Assembly: GCA_002794785.1 (NCBI GenBank)
Contig: NBBA01000001.1
Coordinates: 3,596,001-3,660,000, forward strand
Reading direction: 5' to 3'
From: Coniferiporia sulphurascens
Lineage: Eukaryota > Basidiomycota > Agaricomycetes > Hymenochaetales > Hymenochaetaceae
Length of the DNA stretch: 64,000 nucleotides
The position numbers were made by a program, and so were the translations under genes. The notes under the pieces were generated by a model. It saw only the letters and a list, made by a program, of their open reading frames with translations, did not search any database and was not told the origin of the DNA. Of this stretch, positions 54,374-64,000 are shown one piece after another (position 1 is the first letter of the stretch; each line of letters begins with the position of its first letter).

Positions 54374-57300
54374 TCATTGGTGATGCTGATGCTGAGCAAT
54401 CCATTGATGATGCGAGAGTCCTCCGTCGGAAATGTGCTTGTTGTTGAATCCTAACTGGGGGTGAGTGCCTCGCCCTGATCGTTGGGTAAACGTTGAAGCA
54501 GATACATTGTTTTGATGGTGATCTATGCGCGGTGTCGACGACGACCTGCTGTTTAGTCTATTTCCAGAGGGTGAGCGTGCGCCCCCGAGTGTACCGGGGC
54601 CGCTCCGGACATAAAATACACTTTGGTCACGTCTTGGTGGATGCCTGCTTGCGTAGGCATTTTGGCGCTCGGGAATTCCGGCCGGAGCGCGTCCAGAGTA
54701 CAATCCCCCGTGAGGATTGATAACAGGCATAGTGGGTCCCGCATTGACGTGTTGGTTCGCATAGAATTGCGATGAAACACCCTGCACGGCAGTCATGGAG
54801 GTATGTTGTTGCGGTGTATGCATGTGGGTGGTCGTTGCGATCCCTGGAGAAATCCAAGAGGCGGAGACTGGAGGCTGGAGAGCCTGTCCGTGGATCTGCT
54901 GGTGGATCATCTGCTGCTGCGCGGTGGTTGGTGGCGAAGCAGGAGATGCTACGCCGATTGTGGGAGGAATAGGATATGAGAACAGATGCTGAGGCGGAGG
55001 GTATCCTGAGGACCATATTGGCCCGGGCATAGCATTTTGAGGCTGTTGGACGGACGAGGGGGGAGCTGCTGATGCGGCAGGCGTTGCGGAGGTATGCGTC
55101 AGAATCTGGTTCGGAGTGGACGACGAACCGCTCATGTATTCGCTCAAAGCTTCGGGCTGATAGACTGGAATAAGCGTCCCATGTTCGCCTTGAATAAACC
55201 CGGTTGCATGAAGAGGGGGCTGCTCTTTCACCGGAGTCGGTGGCTGAGAGGTACCCGCCGCCGCCGAACGGGGTGTCTCAGAGGTCGGCATAACCGAGAT
55301 ATACGGGTACGGCGCATAAGGAATAGCAGTCTGAAATAGCTTCGGTTAGTTTTTAGTAGACTGAAAGATTTTTTTACACTTACTCGATAGATTGGTCCCC
55401 AGTGCAGCGGCGCATTTACCATCTGACCGCTAGCGTCGGTACTGGGAACCGCTGCTGCGTATTGCATCGGAACAGGCGGGATCATTCCCCCATACGCTCC
55501 GAAAGGGATAGGGTAGTGCATTGGTGCACCGAAGGGCGACGCCCACGTATGGGGCGGGTAGTAACTGACCGAAGCAGGGGGGACTGATTGCGGTGTTGTG
55601 GGCGCGACGATGTTTGTCGTAGAGACTGAGACACCAGGCGCGCTCGGCGGTGGGGTGAGCGATACCGCAGTCCTCGTGTCCGATTCACGCGAAACATCAC
55701 GATCGACCTCAGGGCTCACCTCATAGCTGTTCGATGAAAGGAGCGTAGCGGAGTCTGTCCCTCCAGACAATGAGGAAATGAGATGTTGATGTACATCTGT
55801 GTCGATCCTGAACGGTACATTTGCACGTTCGATATCGTAAGTCTTGCTGGGGCGTAAGGTATTCCGCTCCATTTGTCTCTCAAAGCCTGAACCTGAATCC
55901 GCTTCCACGACGTGAGGTTCAAACCCATAATGACGAGGTCTACCCATGCCCCGACTGCGAAATCTGAAGCCTCCGCGTGATGGATTCATGTCGCGAAGCT
56001 GAACGCGAATTTGCCGACCATCATAATTGCGATTGTGCTTGTTGTGAATGGAAAGACTAGTCAAATATGTGTAGCCAGGTGCTTAAGTGGGACACACCTC
56101 CGCGCGTATGGCCCTCAGAGGGCTCTCCTCGTCCGAGAAAGTGACGAAGGCGAAAGATGTTTTCTTCGCTGCTGAAATGGTGAGTTGTCAATGGATTGTT
56201 AAAAAGTGCCTCGGGCTGAGTTGCTTACATGTGTTAATTATGCGCACTTCCTGCACTTCTCCATATCTTTGGAAGATCGCCCTGAGTCTATTTTCGTCCC
56301 ATGCGATTGGGCCAAATGGTTCAAGGCCTCCGACGAAGACCGTCTTCGGATCCACTTCCCGTTCACGCTCGTGCCTGTAGCTGAAATCAGTCTCTCCCTT
56401 CCTTTCATGATTCGCAAACTCCTGGCCGGAGGATGGATCGTGTGTAGTAAGTGGAATCATTGAGGGATACATCGGTGTGGTCGGCTGGGCGGACGTTGGC
56501 GTGTGTGAAAGCGATGTGTCTGCAAGTTCTGGCGTTGGAGGGAACTCGAGGGATTGGTCCTCTGAGAAGGACTGAAGACCTTGAGTTTGAAGACGCGCAA
56601 CGGGATTCGATGACGAGCGTCGTCGAAGGACGAGGGGACGAGGAAGGCTTGAGGTAGTACTTGTCGATGATGAGTCGTCGGGAGAGACATCGTCAAGAGC
56701 AGAGTGAACTTGGTTTCCAGCCGGGTTTGTGATCTCATGGAGAGATTTAATGGTAGGTTCGGCAAGTCTATGGGAATACAAGATTCAGTTCACACGGGGG
56801 AAAGAAGAAAGTAGAGTTGAGCCTCACGTTTCCTCACGTTGTCCATTTTTCCCTACCGCTTCTCCAAGACCTCCTTGTATAATTCTTAAAGGCGGGAAGT
56901 CGCGGTCGCTCCAATTCGGGCTTCTCGTCAAGACTTTCCCTTCTCCTGTCTCCTCACTAATCTCCGCCGCCGCGTCGGGCGCATCCGACTGACCAACCAC
57001 TACACCAGTGATGGAGGACAAAATTGTGCGCGTGATGTTCTGCTGGCGTACCACAGTCCAGCCTTCTTCCGTGTCCGCGTCTCCATTCCCGGTCAATGGG
57101 CCGGGATGAACCAAGTCCTTGCCGCGACGACCACGAACAGTGGGACTTGAAGGTAGCACGTCCCTTGGTACATGCAATCCGCCGGGGGTGCGGGTGAAGA
57201 CAGGCGACGATAGACCGTCCATGCCGCGAAGGCTATCATTCGCCGCGAAACGGTCGAGAAGCAATGGTCGTGAATGGGCAACAGGTGAGATCATACCCCG

Positions 57301-58913
57301 CGGCGAGTACGGGTACGGATATCGAGGGGAAATAGGAGGACGCGAAAAACTTTGGCGGGAACCCGCTTGGCGAGGTGTTGGTGGATAATTAGAGTGGTTA
57401 ACATTCGCCCAGGTTACAGTGAGGTGCGGCACACGTCGCAAAGTCTAAGCGTTCTTACTGGTCAGATATCTGGAGTAATGAATTTATCATTATTGGCTTA
57501 CAGTGAGAGCGCAGATGCAATCGTCCCTGTGCCCCCATTTGACTTCCCAGACATCTTGGTCCATGCCTGTAGAACGGTTGGAGTCATGGCCCGGAGGATA
57601 AGAGCAAGGTTCCTCCCCAAAGGCGTGGGTAGGAGGTAAATAACGCCCGAATGATTCCAGTGGCCCAAAGGCTGCCGCCATTTTTCTTATAGTCTGAGAA
57701 AGTAGAAATAACACGATAGGATGTGCGGTTCTTAGCATGTGCGCATATAACGAGGTTAGATATTTTGTATTCACCTCGGCGTCAAACTTAAGGTCTGAAA
57801 ATAGAATACCTTTCGTATCAAATATAGTAGCGGCTTCCGGTGTGGGACTGTCACCCTCAGACTGAGAGACGTCGATCACGTTACGTGCTTCGCTTTTGAA
57901 AGAGACAATGGGATACCTGGCCGACCGAACTTATTTAATATAAATGCGTTTGAAAAGGCATAAGTCTACACTAACCGAGCATCGCGAGGCTTCCAAATGC
58001 GTAGTGCGTCTGGAAGGTCGGACTCCGTCCACCTGCCTTTAATGCCATAATCGTCGACGGCAAAGCCTGTGGCTTCTTCCATAAGTGACGAGTTAAGATT
58101 CAACAAGGTAATGTAGTGTATATGCGCTGCTTACCACTCTCTTCTGACGTACAGGGGACGAAGTGCATTGGAGTACAGTACGAGATCCAAAGAGAACGAA
58201 ACGCGCGAGCAATCTCGTAGCGAAGATAGCGGCCCATGAAGGGTTGAGGGTTTGACTGTGCGCGCGAGACAACCAGTGCAGCCTGAGCCGCATTCTGTGT
58301 GGAAATGGAGGATGCGGATCAGTGAACAATTCTGTGAGTGGCAGGGGCCAAAGATGGGATGGGACGCCGTGACTTACTTCGCACTGCACGAAGGCGCAAG
58401 CCCCTCCTTTTGAGTCGTGAATTATTTTGATGTTCTGGATGCTGGCGAACTGCGCGAGATGCTGTGCCAGCAGCTGCGCCATTTCTCCTTCGTCTTCGTC
58501 CGGAGGAAGGCTAGACAACCGTGTGAGCTTAGTTGGCAGACGCGCAGTTGCGCAGCAGGACGTGCTCACTAGCCAATAAAAACGCTGGCGTTATGTGGCA
58601 TTTTGACAGTGTCCTTGTAACCTCGGGTGGCACCTGCCGAGGTATCGACCGAGGGACTAGGTATGGCAACCAGTGTCGCTGGGACATCGTCATCTGCCCA
58701 GTCGCGCTTGTTTATAGAGCCTGCCGAGGGGCCGAATATGTCACGATCCAGCGCATGCGCAAGTTGAGCGGGTGGGGCACCTGCAACGGGCGAAGGTGCG
58801 TTGGAGGACAATGTAGGCGAGGTCGGGGAGGTGGTGAGCGAGTCGAAGCGCGTGCCCCAGGCGCGTTGCATTTTTTCTTTACTGCGGGGGCGTGCGGACG
58901 ACTTTTGGGGCAT
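54374..58913 (-). CDS. Large two-RRM RNA-binding protein
   Basis: Eleven exons (58913-58570, 58510-58378, 58292-58135, 58075-57976, 57916-57775, 57693-57502, 57444-56828, 56767-56229, 56171-56090, 56037-55384, 55330-54374) total 3918 bases, 1305 residues. RRM1 near residues 110-190 reads ASVFIGYLPPDEDEGEM, IQNIKIIHDSKGGACAFVQC and AAQAALVV. RRM2 near residue 700 reads PKTVFVGGLEPFGPIAW (RNP2), RAIFQRYGEVQEVRIINTSA, KKTSFAFVTFSDEES (RNP1) and NYDGRQIRVQLRDMN. Between them are TFGPLESF-like and long disordered Ser/Pro stretches. The tail is Gln/Pro/Tyr-rich, prone to phase separation. I do not know an ortholog by name; a cytoplasmic mRNA-fate regulator is the best guess. The first ATG in frame was taken as start. 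Confidence 0.86.
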
Positions 58914-60653
58914 ACTTTCTGGTCTACAAAATCTCAATCAAGAGCGGGAGATACTATGTAGGGTGTCGGTGTCGGTGGAAATTGGCGGAGAAGGCGTCAA
59001 TTGCTATGTGCTTGTTGTTGTGTCGAAGACGGAGGAGGAGTGGAGGGGGGAGTTAGGAGTAAACAAGAGAGTGCTTGAAAGGACGGTGGCAGCGGTGGTG
59101 GTGGTGGATGAGGGGAGGGATGTGTTTGTAGGTCACGTTTTAGCTGCGCTGATTATTTAGGCTAGTGAGGCATATTGCGCCACCGACATCAGATGCCTCC
59201 GGGTTCCGTAATACTACCAGTAGTGCTTCCCGCAGTCGGGATTCTCCGAGTTGGTGTATTTAAGCAGAAAATCCACAGGAGACAGACGTGTGATAGATGG
59301 AATAGTCACTGTTCGGGTGACTGTGTTGAAATAATGTCGGGGAGAAAGGGATATGAATATTTTCACAGAAGAGTTAGACGGGGGGACCACGGAAAGGGAG
59401 CAGGGGATGACACGCGGGCATTGGGAAACTGGCGTGCGCCGGTGAAGTCCGGGAGGTTGTCAGTGCGCACGTCTGTCGCCCGGACCTAGATGATGTCGGG
59501 TTAGTTCTCGACTTGAAACCCCACGTCAAGTCAAGTCAATCACTCTCAGTCGCCATACTAGAACCGAGAACAACCCTTGTCAGGTGACACAATCTCCCTT
59601 AATCAGTCCTGGAGATGAGAGACAGAGGTCTGATTGAAGCTGAAAAGGTCAAACTTTGAAGCGGTCAGAGTGTGGCGATGCTGACTTTCAAAGGAAAATC
59701 CCGCCGGCAATATCGAGCCGGACCAATCAGCGCAAAGCGAGGAGCGCGGAGATTTGCGTCCGCACTTCGACTGACGATATTTGCTTCGTGATATGTCCCT
59801 CCGCTTCTAGTCTTCTGTGCAGCGGTATCAATTCTATTAATCCAGTAGTGGCAGCGTCGATCCTTCTGACAGTGCCCGTGCTACCGCGCGCTCGGCGCAT
59901 GCTACTGTAATTAATATATTCACACTACCCAATAAGAGAAAAAATGCATGTAATAATATTAATGTTCAGGCAAACACCTTCGACTAGACATACTAGTTTA
60001 CTATAACAGACAAGGCAGCTTAGTCTGCTTCACAAAATGTTCGTAGCGCTACAATCGCGCTTTTCATACGCACACAACAGCTCGGCAAGTACAGAGCAAA
60101 CAGCACACAAGCTTCACAACAGGCTGTGGAAAACACTTCTAGTTCAACGGGTTGCAAGTCCAATAAGTCGGAAACGATGTGTCAGCAGAAAGCAAAAAAG
60201 AAATCAATCGAAGGAGTGTCAGATGCTGAGAAGATCCATTCGTCCGTCAGCTTGCGCATCGCTTAATTAACGGACCTGAGCTCACCGGTGCATAAATCAG
60301 AGTTGCATGGTCATAAAACGAGTGAGAGTGACGAGGAGTGATGTTTGTGCGAATATACAAATACTTCACAGAGCAATAACTATTCATAGGTTCAATATAC
60401 AGGGCAGATACAGTGCGGCTTGTCGTGCATTTCAAGAAAGCGAGTACAGATTGTGCACCGGTCTGTTGAGACAAAATACAAGGTAAAACAAACAAAAAGA
60501 TTAGTCACTGGGTAAGCGCACGCCACGTCAGGGACAAGAAGGCGTACCGGTGTGGTCTCATTTATCTCTTCTTTCCAGAACACCAAAAAGAAGACAAAGT
60601 AGTCGTCGCGGGGTCGTTAGTCGTTACATTCGTTGAACTATCAGGACAGCAAT
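58914..60653. other. 1.7 kb gene-poor region between two minus-strand genes
   Basis: This is the promoter side of the two-RRM gene and the 3' side of the RRM-like gene. Plus-strand frames (58801-59160, 59175-59489, 59656-59910, 60037-60270) show no protein features. There is a short GTCAA triple repeat at 59524-59538 and an intron-like element at 60463-60547. I see nothing else. Confidence 0.45.
60463..60547 (-). other. Possible 3' UTR intron of the RRM-like gene
   Basis: On the minus strand GTACGC at 60547 and CAACAG ending at 60463 frame an 85-base segment with a T-rich end, like the coding introns nearby. It lies about 100 bases past the stop codon. Splicing would be in untranslated RNA; retention is equally possible. 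Confidence 0.3.
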
Positions 60654-62511
60654 CTAGCGTTTTTTCCCTGATATCCATGACATATGCACACTCCCAACAT
60701 CTGGGATGTGGACGCGCGCGGAAATCCGACAGACCTGCATAGGAATAAATAAAACTCGTTATAGTAATCTCGGATGGTCCTTACAGTGTCGGCAACGTCC
60801 GCGCGCATGAAATCAATCAGCAAATCTCCGTTCGGCATGCGATTAATTTGTCGCAGTTCTCCAAATCGCTGATGAAAAAAGCGTCATGTCATCGGTCGAA
60901 ATGTCCAAAGGCAGAATCTCTAATAGCGTACCTCGCACCATCTGCGTAGTCCTTGCACCGCGGCCGTGTCGTCCCTCTCAATTCCGCTCACGATCAGCTT
61001 CTTCCGCTTTGCGCTTGACGGGCCAGAAAATACATTGTTGCTCCGCCCGCCAATACTTGTGGCAATACTTCCGATGCTCGTAATGCTCAGCGTGCTTAGC
61101 GCCGAGCTCGAGGCGTTGTATCCCCTATCACGGAAAATGTTTGTATGCGATCGTTTCTTCGACAAAGTCGATGCCTGGGCGAGCTCTGTCGGCGGGAACG
61201 GCATAGGTGGGAGCGGAGGTACGGTATAGGATGCATCGCCACATCGAAACGGAGCTGACGGCGTCGAAATTGTCTGCGTACTGGAGGAAAATGTCGAGCG
61301 CGTGGGCGAGCTGAGGTCAATCGGGGCCAAGCGTGACGTTTTCGATAAGTTCAATGTAAACTTCGGGAGATGGCGGCCAGCGCTAGCTCCCATCTCCGAC
61401 CGAACCTCGTTCTCTACCGCAGTCGACGTCGTGGCTGTTGCGCTTGACGTGCTCGTCGAGGGACGAGGGCTGTTCGGAGCCTTCGTCGACCCCGGTGATT
61501 CCGAGCCAAAACCAACGTGCCCGTGGGCACGCACGAGGTTTTTAAGCCGTTGCCTCATGGAGCGTGGTATATCCGATGCTCTCAACGTCCCAGTACTCGT
61601 CTTGTTTTGCGCTGTACGACTATTTTTTGAGATGGATGGCATGTCTGTGTCCCGGAAGGTTTCGGGTATGGGTGAGCGCCGACGGACTCGAATGCTCTTC
61701 TTCGGTGTTTGAGGAGGTGTTGAAAGGTCAACCGGCTCCTCAGAAGCTGGAAAATAGCGTTGTGGAAGTGTCTTGGCAAAGGGCAGGTTTCTCCAGGAAG
61801 ATATAGAGAGAATACTCATTGGGCGGGGCGCCCGCAACGATGAAGTATGGGTTGAGTGGGCATATGGCACGACAGGTGGTGAAAAGTCATTGTGGGGATA
61901 GTCCACGCACATTTGGTCGTTCTGGGAAGTTTGCTCAGCCACCTCATCAACTGTTGGCAAGGATCTCACCTCAAAGCCGCAAGTACTACCCAGACACGGC
62001 AACCCATCTACACTCCTACCCGGGAACCCGTCCTCCTCAACAATCACGAAGCTACGCAGCAACCCTGCCTCATCACCGTCCTCCTTTCGAATGGTCCGAT
62101 TTGACATGATTGGATAATCAGAATGCGGATTGTACAACGCCTCGGGTGCTTTCGTGGCAGATTCACTAGCAGAAGCGTCCATGCCGGACGTCGAATGCCG
62201 CTGCTGTTCAGCAAGCCAGCGCCGAACGCGTTGACTCCTGCGGGAAGCACGTCCTACTTGTGTGGACTCAACGGACTCGGTGGGGGGTGCCAACCCGGGT
62301 CTACGTGGTGGCAAGGGCGTTTCCCCCGTTAGGGAACCCTCCTCGATTTTGATACAGTGCAACTCTTGCTCGATAGTCGAGACTGCAGAGGCGCTCGGAC
62401 ACGCTTCGCGTGTTAACCACGTGCCGGACGACTGAGAGGAGCCTTGACGCGTCGTTGATCAGCCTTTCATACATTCGCCTGCAGTTGTTTACTCACTCGC
62501 GCCTGCACCAT
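60654..62511 (-). CDS. Unknown protein with C-terminal RRM-like domain
   Basis: Exons 62511-62497, 62431-60932, 60868-60785 and 60734-60654 give 559 residues. The 15-base first exon (MVQAR) is chosen because the large exon is preceded by TGA and an AG at 62432; the 65-base intron has GTGAGT. Most of the protein is disordered: Arg-rich (ASRRSQRVRRWLAEQQRHS), SP-rich, with a basic RSMRQRLKNLVRAHGHVGF stretch. The last 90 residues form an ordered unit, KKLIVSGIERDDTAAVQGLR, RWCERFGELRQINRMPNGDL, LIDFMRADVADTV and HIPDVGSVHMSWISGKKR, that has the beta-alpha-beta spacing of an RRM. RNA binding is inferred. The N-terminal exon is the weak point. Confidence 0.75.
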
Positions 62512-63659
62512 CGGGAAATTTGTTTAAGATGGTTTTTTCAACGGCGCTCGAGTCGTGCGCCTGAACCGGTACGCTCGAGGGCATCTGAACCCGGCCGCAA
62601 CCGAGCTCGGGACTGGATGGACGCGCCGTGTATGTTTGTACACGCTGGGTAGCTGTACAAGAGGTCGCGAATTGTGTAAATGGACCTGTCGGGGCCGTCT
62701 GGGACGCGTATTTCTTCGGATGAGCGGGGACGGGAGAGGAAAGGGGGGACGGGTGTGCGGGACTAGCATGGGAGCAATGATATCGCGTTTATAACACAGC
62801 ATGGCTGAAGGTTCAGCTTCTTTGAGCACGTGTAGAGGGATGTAAACGGAAGTTCCCTTTTTTGGGTTGTTGCCAACAGCTATTACCTGTGATTTACATC
62901 ACCAACTCACAGATCCCATCCACAACGTTGCCTGCTGGAACTCGCCCGTAGCCAGCTAAAGTCCACTGGAAAAAGGGCAGACACTGTATACACATTATTT
63001 AGACACTCATGCACCGTCTGAGGGCTCTCAAAAAGCCACAAAGGTGTGCGAACTGTTTGTTCCCTATAATATTATTACGTGAACGTGCTAGCCCTACTGC
63101 TGGTTTCTTGATTTATTCTGTATATATTCGCGGATTTTCAGATCGAACGCGCCGCTAGCCACGAGGCCATTCAGAGTACAGCGTCCCGCTTATTTCCGAA
63201 ACTGAGGCTTCTAACGCAATCGGCTGAAAGCTCTAATACCATACTAGGCCTTATACTGGCTAGCTGCTACGGCAGTGTTCCCCTTTTTTCGGCATTTTGT
63301 GTATCGCTCATATTTTTTACTGGTCCGGCCCTGGAGTCATACACGTAGGAGATCCCATCGGACCAGTGTCCAATTTTTCGCGGTGCACAAACAAGCTGAA
63401 TTGTGACGCCCGACTCTTAGACCGCCTTCCGGAGCCGCCGGGCTCCATTCCTATTGTGTAATGAACCCCGGGGCTCGTCTTGCTCGACTCGGAATATATG
63501 CGATGATTAATTGCAGATCACGCAAATAAATGCGCGTTTCCAAAGTCGGAATTTAATGAGGAACATCTGTCGGCCCAAGGCAGCCGAGGGATCGGCGTCC
63601 ATGACGTGAGCAATCTCATCTGTCGCTGAACCGTCCCGCTAGCAACTCATACTCAAGCC
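62512..63659. other. Divergent 1.1 kb intergenic region upstream of CFD1
   Basis: The interval separates the start of the RRM-like gene (minus) from CFD1 (plus). Minus-strand frame 62829-62524 is not gene-like. Moderately AT-rich from 63000 to 63300. No repeats or RNA genes are seen. Confidence 0.45.
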
Positions 63660-64000
63660 ATGGCCTCCGAAACGCCAGTATCACGACGTTTAAAGTCAGT
63701 AAACAACATCATAATCGTCCTCTCTGGAAAGGGCGGTGCGTCCGCTCATCCCTCGGGGCGTACACGGGAATCTGATCTTTTGACCCCGCGAATGACAAAT
63801 GACAGGCGTTGGGAAGTCTTCCGTCTCCGCTCAGCTCGCACTCGCGCTGTATGCATCCTCGCCACTTGCGCGGGTCGGAATCCTCGACATCGATCTTACC
63901 GGGCCGTCGATCCCTCGCATGCTCGGTCTCGACGGCCACCCAGTACACCAGAGCAGCGAGGGTTGGGTGCCCGTATATGCCGACGGCACAGCGGGGCGGC
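63660..64000 (+). CDS. CFD1: Cytosolic Fe-S cluster assembly factor Cfd1/NUBP2 (partial, runs off the window)
   Basis: Cfd1 with Nbp35 forms the scaffold that assembles [4Fe-4S] clusters in the cytosol. Exon 1 is 63660-63735, intron 63736-63805 (70 bases), exon 2 starts at 63806 and continues past 64000. The visible 90 residues begin [20 protein letters not shown] and contain the deviant P-loop [20 protein letters not shown], split by the intron right after the second Gly, and the switch segment [20 protein letters not shown]. The absence of an N-terminal Cys cluster separates it from Nbp35. Confidence 0.94.
   Translation, partial: MASETPVSRRLKSVNNIIIVLSGKGGASAHPSGRTRESDLLTPRMTNDRRWEVFRLRSARTRAVCILATCAGRNPRHRSYRAVDPSHARSRRPPSTPEQRGLGARICRRHSGA

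Noticed and set aside
56300..56340. B-box-like GGTTCAAGGCC suggesting a tRNA
   Set aside because: No matching A box or cloverleaf; it lies in an RRM coding exon.
1..64000. Transposons, retroelements, rRNA or viral remnants
   Set aside because: No reverse transcriptase, integrase, DDE motif with terminal repeats, or rRNA sequence was recognised on either strand.

Overview
The window is nuclear DNA from a filamentous basidiomycete fungus, most likely an Agaricomycete. About 30 protein genes sit on both strands at roughly one per 2.1 kb. Nearly every gene is cut by short GT-AG introns of 44 to 125 bases (about 128 counted), and several households are typical of fungi (fused ADE5,7, a PacC/Rim101 pH regulator, a TAF1 without bromodomains). 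I see no rRNA, tRNA, CRISPR array, intact transposon or bacterial-style operon. I joined exons by hand. Apart from the incomplete genes (the two window-edge genes and the methyltransferase, whose first exon is missing), the exon lengths of every gene add up to a multiple of three, which supports the models; the exception is the 5' end of NOP6, which is not fully resolved.

Layout. 1-3709 (-): 3' incomplete giant Arg/Glu-rich protein. 3884-5084 (+): NOP6. 5233-6642 (-): Golgi syntaxin SED5. 6988-8725 (+): NAD glycerol-3-phosphate dehydrogenase with a mitochondrial-type leader. 9141-11493 (+): ankyrin/CCCH protein. 12066-14870 (-): ADE5,7. 15126-16818 (-): unknown. 17182-17974 (-): MAPEG glutathione transferase. 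18513-20256 (+): RRB1. 20354-21606 (-): PA28 proteasome activator. 21871-25586 (+): TAF1. 25827-27423 (+): mitoribosomal protein mL38. 27769-30579 (+): PacC. 30991-32092 (+): methyltransferase. 32363-33409 (+): SDR reductase. 34425-35027 (+): GNAT acetyltransferase. 35066-36037 (-): UreF. 36207-37479 (+): UTP11. 37594-39578 (+): LSB5. 39882-41266 (-): RFC4. 41355-42992 (+): mitochondrial seryl-tRNA synthetase. 43267-44516 (+): RanGAP. 44780-45504 (+): myosin regulatory light chain. 45896-47640 (+): HST3-type sirtuin. 47845-48362 (+): CDC25/rhodanese-like phosphatase. 48448-49123 (-): dolichyldiphosphatase. 49365-50865 (+): GPI-type PLC-like phosphodiesterase. 51189-53137 (+): zinc-binding FAR1/WRKY-like protein. 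54374-58913 (-): two-RRM protein. 60654-62511 (-): RRM-like protein. 63660-end (+): CFD1.

Most genes are unrelated housekeeping genes (ribosome assembly, transcription, replication, Fe-S assembly, secretion). The segment with the strongest regulatory signal is 27.4-34.4 kb. The PacC gene is preceded by four GCCAAG hexamers (the PacC binding consensus GCCARG) and is followed by a methyltransferase and a reductase. Then comes a 1 kb gap holding four more GCCAAG sites in 68 bases, next to a perfect 8-base inverted repeat. Other notable points are three GC-AG introns (one in PA28, one in UTP11, one in LSB5), a 9-base microexon in PA28, a perfect 22-base palindrome at 53834-53855, and an overlapping-ORF or alternative-splice situation at 52.1 kb.
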